Positions 57,480-64,000 of a DNA stretch of 64,000 nt are shown one piece after another. The position numbers and the translations under genes were made by a program. The notes under the pieces were generated by a model that saw only the letters and a list, made by a program, of their open reading frames with translations, made no database searches and had not been told where the DNA came from. How positions within the stretch are numbered: position 1 is the stretch's first letter; the number at the start of each line of letters is the position of its first letter. Source of the DNA: Diploptera punctata (taxonomy: Eukaryota > Arthropoda > Insecta > Blattodea > Blaberidae); assembly GCA_030220185.1 (NCBI GenBank), contig JASPKZ010007541.1:627501-691500 (forward strand). The letters run 5' to 3'.

Positions 57480-57853
57480 GGATTTTTTTTTTAGAAGAGT
57501 AATAATTTTAGCTCATACTACAGTAGTATGGAATTTAAATATATTTACATTCTTACTTTATTCTGTAAAATATTAAAACTAAAAAATAAAAAATAAATAA
57601 TAGTTTTAAAAAACTAAAACAGCACGCTTTATTAGAAAACCGAACTCAAAAATGAAAAATAATTTTAATTTCCAACACGCTTGGGATAAATTTAATGTGG
57701 TCAACAAAAAAATCTTCTCCAACACATATAGAATAAAACTAGAATTTTCAACAAAAAGAAAATAATTTTACCATCAAAAGCGTGGGGTGCCTTTGATGAT
57801 TTCTACATGTTCTTCTTAGAGACTTTACTTTTACCAATATCTGATTATTATCA

Positions 57854-58079
57854 TCATCATCATCATCATCACTCCAGGGATTAGGCAATTGCCCGTTCCG
57901 ACTTCATATTGCATCAGCCCAACGTCTTCTAGGTCTTACAACATCACGCCTTCCTCTTGCTTGATAATTTCTGGCTAACAATGGATATCTCTCCTTGCTC
58001 ATTCCATCCATGTGATCAATCCATTTCTGTCTGTAATTCGTGACTTTATCCAATAAAGGCTGTACTTTCAATTCTTCTT
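57854..58079 (-). mobile_element. LINE-C 3' end inserted in the foldback
   Basis: It is bounded by an 11-bp duplication GATTATTATCA at 57843-57853 and 58080-58090. The minus strand reads EELKVQPLLDKVTNYRQKW, MDGMSKERYPLLARNYQARG and RPRRRWADAI. It ends in ATGATGATG repeats. The empty-site sequence (ATATCTG then TTATTATCAAATATATTAAT-like) survives in the loop of the copy at 12533-12619. Confidence 0.92.
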
Positions 58080-58699
58080 GATTATTATCAAATATATTAA
58101 TTGATGTAGAGCACCCCACGCTTTTGATGGTAAAATTATTTTCTTTTTGTTGAAAATTCTAGTTTTATTCTATATGTGTTGGAGAAGATTTTTTTGTTGA
58201 CCACTTTAAATTTATCCCAAGCGTGTTGGAAATTAAAATTATTTTTCATTTTTGAGTTCGGTTTTCTAATAAAGCGTGCTGTTTTAGTTTTTTAAAACTA
58301 TTATTTATTTAATTTTGTGACGATTCTGGCCAGAAGTTTAGAAACAAATATGAAATTATTATATTGTCACGGGTTCGTTACAAGTATACAAAGTTTCAAG
58401 TCGATCCAATGTTTCTAAGTGGGTGAAAATCGTGTTCAAAGATTCCGTTACATAGATACAAAGATATTTTTTTTATTTTCTGATGATTCTGGCCAGGATT
58501 TTAGAAAATAGATATGAAATGATTTTATTGTCACGGGTCCTTTGGATGTATACAAAGTTTCAAATCGATCCAATGATTTTAAGTGGGTGAAAATCACGTT
58601 GATAGATTCCGTTACATAGATAGATAGATAGATAGATAAATTCATACAGGTCAAGCTAATATAAAGCGTGTAAAAAACTCCAAGATCGACAGGCATTAA

Positions 58700-59015
58700 A
58701 GGCCCTAGGCCTACCACCCGGCTGCTGGCCTAACGTCCATATGTGTTATTCACAGAGGTAGACGACCATAAGCCAGTGTAGGGGTGACACGTGGTCAGCA
58801 TATCGGGTCCCCAGCCGTTATAGCTGGTCTTCTCAACCTGGAGTCGCTGCTTATTGTAGCTACCCAAATGCATCACGATGCTGGGTGGGCACCGGTCCCA
58901 TACTGGCCGAAATTCCAAGAGAAAAATTTCTTCCCCCATGGAGACTTGAACCAGCGCAAGTCCCGTAGCTATGTGAGAAGGTTTCTTGCCTTAACCACTT
59001 GGCTACGGGGCGGGA
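58700..59015 (-). mobile_element. SINE, family S4
   Basis: The minus strand has the head with CCGTAGCCAAGTGGTTAAGG (A box) and GGTTCAAGTCTCC (B box), followed by the S4 body in full agreement with 1024-1369. Confidence 0.75.
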
Positions 59016-59214
59016 CTGATTTATCGCATGAGAGGGTTTAAATTCTTTAGGAATTAAATTTTATTTTCCAAAGATTATTTTCGTTATATGGGACATATAG
59101 TCTTATATGAAAAAACATCTAATATTCCTCCAAGAAAAATCGAGAATAGAATACAATTTATTTTATATTTTCATAGTTTTGAACACTGATTTCTAAATTA
59201 TGCTTCTATATGTA

Positions 59215-59510
59215 ATAAGAGACTAATTGGGATTTCCGGATATTTGATCTGGTCAAAAATCTTGATGCAACTGATATTTAACCTCTGCAGTGAATTTCGG
59301 TGATGTCCGGAGGGTCTGACTTAGCCAAATCCACTTTCCTCGCCTCCAAGTTGGGGTTCCTCGGGACCTTATTAAGATCTTTTAAAATTTTAAGATGCAA
59401 AATAGAGAATGGGTGTGGAAAGAAACAGAAAGCTACCACACCTATATATACCTAGTAAAGCTGCGGAGTGGAGAATGCAGTTATAGACTTGCTCTTGGGC
59501 AGTATTTTCT
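59215..59510 (+). mobile_element. S3-related SINE, different body (partner of 49410-49710)
   Basis: ATTTCCGGATATTTGATCTG, CCAAGTTGGGGTTCC and AGATCTTTTAAAATTTTAAG match 49410-49710 in reverse. GAAAGCTACCACACC and CTAGTAAAGCTGCGG match the S3 3' half. Confidence 0.5.
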
Positions 59511-60221
59511 TTTGGTTTATTATTAATTAACAGATTTTATTGGATACTCATAATTTAAAAATATAGACTATGTATTTCACCAATAAAATATTTCGAAATA
59601 GTCCAGATTGCAACCCCCTTTAAAAAGAGGGTTAAAGCTATAAATTTTGATGAATCTGTCTCGTTTAAAATAATTACTGGATTCAAAGTTAATTTCCTGC
59701 TTGGATGTAGAGATGAAAATTATTTACATAACATACTCTAATAGTTATACTTTATTCACGATTTATCCAATACAAAATCACGACTGGAAGTTGTTTATGG
59801 CAAACATTTAAAATTTATTTTGTCAAATCTATACACATAAATCTCTGTTTTCTTTAATCTCGCCATCGTAATCTAGAGCACATTAATTTCAGTTGGCTTT
59901 GAAGACAACATGTCATAGATACCGGTGTTTGAATTTTTTCTATCGATAGAATCTATGTTAAAAATTAAAATGTGAAGTTAATAATTTACATTGAGTGCTA
60001 GTCTCAAAATTAACCTATATTAAACGTTTACTAAGAAATAATCATTTCAACTTCATTGAGAAGGAGAAATTGATTTTATAACCATAGATAATTATAATAG
60101 CTTTAATTATAACTATAACAGTCAATATTTCACTCCATATCGCGGCAGGCTAGAAGACCATGGACTTCTAGCCCACTGTTGGTTTTTTTTTTTCAATATG
60201 TGTTATTTACAAAAATGATAG
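59511..60221. other. AT-rich spacer, nothing recognised
   Basis: A short palindrome-like GGCTAGAAGACCATGGACTT, then CTAGCCCAC, lies at 60148-60176. Nothing else is seen. Confidence 0.4.
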
Positions 60222-60472
60222 GATTGAGGAGAAGGAATTAAAGTGGTTAAGACATGTTTTAAGAATGGAAGATGAGCGATGGCCGAAGCAACTATATGAA
60301 AGCCATCCAAACAGAAAGAAGAAAAGGGGAGACCAAAGTTAACATGGAAGGAAAACATGAAGACAGTGCATGCAAGCAAGAGGGCTAAGCATCGAAGATG
60401 CCGAAGATCGTAGGCTCTGGAGGTTAGGCACGGGACAATGGCAGCAGCTGTAAAAACCCGAAGATAGATAGT
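60222..60472 (+). mobile_element. LINE-E 3' end
   Basis: The plus strand reads [20 protein letters not shown] then PKQLYESHPNRKKKR. A one-base deletion precedes the [13 protein letters not shown] block, which stays readable in another frame. It ends ACCCGAAGATAGATAG. No clear target duplication was found. Confidence 0.8.
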
Positions 60473-60474
60473 CG

Positions 60475-60720
60475 ATCATTCAGCTGGCATCTGGTCAGCA
60501 TGTCGAGTTTACCAGCCGTTATAGTTGATGTTCTCAATCTGAAGCTGCTACTTATTGTAGTTACGTAAATTACTAAAACTGTTGGGTGGACACAGGTCCC
60601 ATAGTGACCGAAATTCCGCTACAAAACTTCTTCCAAAAAGAGGACTCAAATCAGCGCATGTCGCATAGATCTGCGCTAAGGGACGATCCCTTTGAAACTG
60701 AGCTACGGCAAAGAACGCAG
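60475..60720 (-). mobile_element. SINE, family S4, diverged
   Basis: The minus strand shares CCGTAGCTCAGTTTCAAAGG, GGACCTGTGTCCACCCAAC, and ATAACGGCTGGTAAACTCGAC with S4. The B box has decayed (GATTTGAGTCC). Confidence 0.65.
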
Positions 60721-60904
60721 TCAACACTATACTTAAATAAATTCTTCAGCATATCATGCAAGAATTTACATATCCCCTTCAAACATGGATCAGGAATGTA
60801 TTGCATATAATACTAAACAGTTTCAACGTTGCATGTAATCAATATTTTATTTGTTCAGCACCTTCATAACTTGAATCATGGTCGGGATGTAGCAGTTTCT
60901 ATAT

Positions 60905-61065
60905 AAATAACCTTAGGAGGACCGTGGGGCAATGGGACGATAAGTCTTCCACCTTTCTAGATAATCAAAAGGTTGTCAGCCCTGCGTGATGTCCCTTTAT
61001 CCAACAACAAAGCCTGAGGCAGTTAGAGGCAAATAGGGCCCAGACTCGTGGTCCTCCCAAAATCA
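60905..61065 (-). mobile_element. SINE, family S1, body fragment
   Basis: The minus strand reads CATCACGCAGGGCTGACAAC, ATTATCTAGAAAGGTGGAAG and GCCCCACGGTCCTCC, matching the second half of 26-314. The tRNA-like head is missing. Confidence 0.55.
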
Positions 61066-61114
61066 CTAAATATTGAAAAAAAATTGAATGAAACGAGACT
61101 TTTCTATATATATA

Positions 61115-61620
61115 CAGGGTGTCCCATTCAAACTTCCCATATTTTAATTAATCATAAGTAACAAATTATGCGGAATTATGAAATGAGGACGGTATTAAAC
61201 GAAACAAAAAATCAAAGAATTTTCATTGCCACACACTAAAACACCTGTATATGTGCACCATTAGTAGCACGAACAATATCAAGTCTGTATTCGATTTCGT
61301 GCCACGTTCTGTCCAACATATCCATTGGTAGTGTTACAATTGTGTCAAGGATACGGGTTCGTAAATCATTAAGTTCTTGTACTGGAGTCGCAAACACACG
61401 GTCTTTTACATACCAGAAAACAGTTTGTGCTCGTTACTGAGGAGTCGCCATTTTGTTTTATGTCATTATTGTCCAACATGCGACAGACGAATTAATTGCA
61501 ACAATGAAAACAAAAATGATTTGAGTTTCTCTTTCTTTAAATACCATCTTCATTTCATAATCCCGCATACTTTGAGAGTTATGATTAATTAAAATGTGGG
61601 AGGTTTGAATGGGACACGTG
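61115..61620 (-). mobile_element. mariner/Tc1-type deletion derivative, second family
   Basis: Ends of about 42 bp are inverted: CAGGGTGTCCCATTCAAACT at 61115, and its diverged complement ending GGGACACGTG at 61620. TA flanks lie at 61113-61114 and 61621-61622. The minus strand from about 61388 to a stop at 61236-61238 encodes the transposase C-terminus: ELNDLRTRILDTIVTLP, MLDRTWHEIEYRLDIVRATN and GAHIQVF. The ends differ from those at 2282 and 10245, so this is a separate family. The rest of the transposase is deleted. Confidence 0.85.
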
Positions 61621-61669
61621 TATACTATTTCTTTACGAATTGAAGTACTATATAGTTACGACGATCTAT

Positions 61670-61893
61670 ATTGGATGAAGATAATCTGATTGCACTCCAA
61701 CCATTAAGATATCGTTTTAAAAGAAAATTACATAAATTTATATTAACAGTGTGCATGGTTCTGTTTGGTCGTACTTGCCTATATCTGTTCCAAAAAGAAA
61801 TCTAAATTTATATTTGCTCTAACCTCGACTCCATCATTACTAATGTAAAGTGCATATATTAATTCGTGTTTCTCGTATAATTTATCATATTTA

Positions 61894-61949
<56 letters not shown>

Positions 61950-62090
61950 TTCTGTTATTATTATTATTATGATTATTATTATTATTAACGTAAGTATTAT
62001 TATTGTTATCATCATATAAAATGTTATTTGCATATGAAATTTACATTGCTACATTTAATATATCTTTAACGTTATATATTAAAAATACGT
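61670..62090 (+). mobile_element. LINE-D related 3' region with expanded (TTA)n
   Basis: AAATTTATATTTGCTCTAACC, TTTCTCGTATAATTTATCAT and ATGAAATTTACATTGCTAC match 20760-21000 in the same order. A TTA/ATT tract at 61892-61988 has expanded inside the UTR. The terminal GAGTGG...CTGCCAG block is missing. Confidence 0.6.
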
Positions 62091-62149
62091 TACTATAATA
62101 GCATATTTATATAATAACGATAATTTCCATTAACGCAAGTTTAATCTCT

Positions 62150-62510
62150 CACGTTATAGGTACTTTTACGTACCACTGGCTACCCTGGTTTTGCACTGGC
62201 ACGACCTGTCAGAAGAGGGATTTTAAATTATGTATCACGCACATACTTTTTTGACCATACTAGGACATGTAAAACATCCCCAACTGTGTGATCAGCTGAG
62301 ACAACACAACTTTAAGACGAAACACACCATTCATACTAAGCATGGCGAATATGATGTCTAGGGATGTTCGGAGACCGTTTGGCCCTTAAATGTTTCTGAC
62401 ATTTGTCTTTACAGATGAGGAAAAACCACAAAAAAAATCACCGAGGAAACTTGTCCCAAAACGGCGATCGAACCCGGGCCAGCTGCATACGAAGGAGTGA
62501 CGCTACCCTA

Positions 62511-62512
<2 letters not shown>
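62150..62512 (-). mobile_element. SINE, S3b variant
   Basis: The minus strand has the S3 head (GTAGCGTCACTCC, B box GGTTCGATCGC) and then the S3b body shared with 37075-37445 (GGTGTGTTTCGTCTTAAAG, TCAGCTGATCACACAGTTGG, TGACAGGTCGTGCC). Confidence 0.65.
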
Positions 62513-62542
<30 letters not shown>

Positions 62543-62556
62543 TTATTATTATTTTA
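62513..62556. repeat. (AAT)n(ATT)n palindromic microsatellite
   Basis: An AAT run passes into an ATT run, giving a perfect hairpin. Confidence 0.9.
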
Positions 62557-62571
62557 CTAAATAAAACTATC

Positions 62572-62775
62572 AAAGTTTTATACGATTTTCATAAATATTT
62601 ATTTTAATCAACATTTGTAACAGCTGTTTCGACATACTGTATATTCTACAGGCGAATGCCACAAATACAAACACATTTTCCTATTTTCGTCTAAAGAAGA
62701 TACAGTGTATCGAAAAAGCTGTTATAATCGTTGACTCAAATAAATATTTATGAAAATCATATAAAATAATAATAT
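62572..62775. mobile_element. Inverted tails, probably Penelope-like
   Basis: The arms at about 62572-62645 and 62698-62768 are inverted: ATTTTCATAAATATTTATTT, CAGCTGTTTCGACATACTGT, and their near-complements. The sequence GTAGAATATACAG next to CGAAACAGCTGTT resembles the untranslated tails I associate with Penelope-like elements. The assignment is by resemblance only. Confidence 0.4.
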
Positions 62776-63222
62776 GCAAAGGTATAGTGTAGTAGCGAAC
62801 GAAATGCAGTCGTTCTCCTCATGCGCTGAGAATTATAAGACGTAATGTTTCGCTTCCTGACAGCGTTTTTGGAATTCTTCTTGATCTCATTATACGAGTG
62901 TTAAGCTGACTGATGAAACAAATTGAAGTGGAGATCACGGGTCTGTTTAGTGGAGATATGCAGTCTAGATAAGAATATATTAGCATTGGAATTTGTTCGC
63001 TCCCAAGCTATAATAAAAATAACACAATAATTTGGAGATACGTTTAACACTAGAGTAACTTGAAAAATATTACATTCTCTTTAACTGAAATCGCTTGGAT
63101 CTGATCTAGAATGTAGAGAGAAAAGAACCGGCGAAACTCAAGAAAAGTAAAAATATTTCCAGTCGCCCTGGTGGTACAAGTATCTCCATTTTAGTATGAT
63201 GATGATGATGTTGATGATTGTG

Positions 63223-63259
<37 letters not shown>

Positions 63260-64000
63260 TGGTATTAATAAGTTGTTGGTATATGCTGTGTACCGGAGCT
63301 CAATGGTAGGCAAAAGATCTCAGGGTTATGAACTCTTTATAAGCAAAAGAACAACGTATAAATGTACACTTAATTTTATTAAAATCCAAGAGCTCTTTAT
63401 TTTCGGAGAAATACACTTTTGTTAATACAGTTACAAGTTTTATCTAAGAGTGGAGTCGATGAAATAATTAGAGGTCCACGTGCTCGAGTCAATATTTTTA
63501 AAGTCAAAATGCTTAACGGACTATAACTTTAAATTTAACTATTTCTCGGACGAATCTAATATTAACACTGAATCGGAGATCGCGGTCTGCAGGTCTACGA
63601 TGTTCCAATACTGAACACAGAGTCACTTCGAGTGATAGAGCGTATTTTGATATAAGTTCTCGCTTATAAAGGCGGTGGCTCCTCCCACTTTTCTCGAATC
63701 CACTCCTTACAATTGAATATATATTTATGTTTTATAATATTATTTACTAGTATGTATAACATTTCTAAGAACTGGGTAAATTGGTTCTTTGTAATTTAAT
63801 AGAAAAATGTTTATCAGTTTCTTTGTAAACTGTCAATGCTAAGAGATTATCTTTTCTAGAGGTGAATGAATGTCTTTTGTTGTCTGTACTTGGCAGGTAG
63901 TAATTCTTTATCATCATTTCTTGGAATTCCTTAGTAGCGTTAATTGGTTTCTAAGAATTGGTCTATAGATTTTTAATATTTTTAATAGCTAACTAATGTT
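62776..64000. other. Spacer to window end, one microsatellite
   Basis: A GATGAT/AAT run lies at 63197-63256. The region 63300-63700 is less AT-biased and has a TATAA and AATAAA-like arrangement on the minus strand that could be an LTR or an untranslated exon. I cannot support either. Confidence 0.35.

Larger units (their letters stand above)
56601..58678. mobile_element. Mosaic repeat element with long inverted ends
   Basis: The left end TTTTTTACACGCTTTATATT...GCTTGACCTGTAT (56601-56634) is the complement of the right end ATACAGGTCAAGC...AAAGCGTGTAAAAAA (58645-58678). Inside are a TATC run, four body units of about 165 bp, a tRNA-Tyr-like module (plus), a linker, a foldback that carries a LINE-C insertion, two body units in the opposite sense and a GATA run. 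There is no protein-coding capacity. The class is unknown to me. Confidence 0.65.

Overview
This is an AT-rich, gene-poor stretch of nuclear DNA from an insect. Every recognisable open frame belongs to a mobile element or is broken. The repeat set (tRNA-derived SINEs with long bodies, 5'-truncated non-LTR retrotransposons, Penelope-like fragments, mariner, hAT, pogo and TTAA-targeting DNA elements) fits a large, repeat-rich arthropod genome. My best guess is a cockroach or related blattodean; this rests on the general look of the repeats and is not proven. I see no intact host protein-coding gene, no rRNA gene and no convincing functional tRNA gene.

Layout. 0-8 kb: SINEs of three families, a mariner deletion derivative, two LINE 3' ends, a textbook hAT MITE with 8-bp target duplication, and LINE-E, whose 3' tail is a (GATA)n tract of about 0.5 kb. 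8-14 kb: a duplicated 0.7-1 kb unclassified repeat (partner at 21.3-22 kb) carrying a TTAA-flanked MITE, a second mariner derivative, a pogo/Tigger element, and a mosaic repeat with foldback arms and a tRNA-Tyr-like module. 15.4-17.5 kb: a four-level nest of elements. 20-26 kb: SINEs, LINE-A, an LTR-like promoter region and dispersed repeats. 26.9-28.9 kb: a satellite of 28 copies of a 70-bp unit. 29-36 kb: two Penelope-like endonuclease relics, a 416-bp tandem duplication, LINE-D and LINE-H. 38-43 kb: a relic of a widespread arthropod protein family of unknown function, then LINE-B split by LINE-A, each with its own target duplication. 43.9-45.6 kb: a long diverged inverted repeat. 46-51 kb: pogo, SINEs, a Helitron-like repeat with a LINE-E insertion. 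51.6-55.2 kb: the most complete element, LINE-D (ORF1 end plus ORF2 with endonuclease and reverse transcriptase, three frameshifts). 55.7-58.7 kb: the large tRNA-Tyr-like mosaic with inverted ends. 58.7-64 kb: SINEs, a third mariner derivative, LINE and Penelope-like tails.

Family labels used here are mine. LINE-A, -B, -C, -E, -F and -H are RTE-like endonuclease/RT elements, several sharing a C-terminal GHVxRM...GRPxxRW block. LINE-D is CR1/L2-like. S1-S4 are tRNA-derived SINEs. No genes work together here. The interest is insertion order, element anatomy, and how LINE tails seem to seed microsatellites and possibly a satellite.
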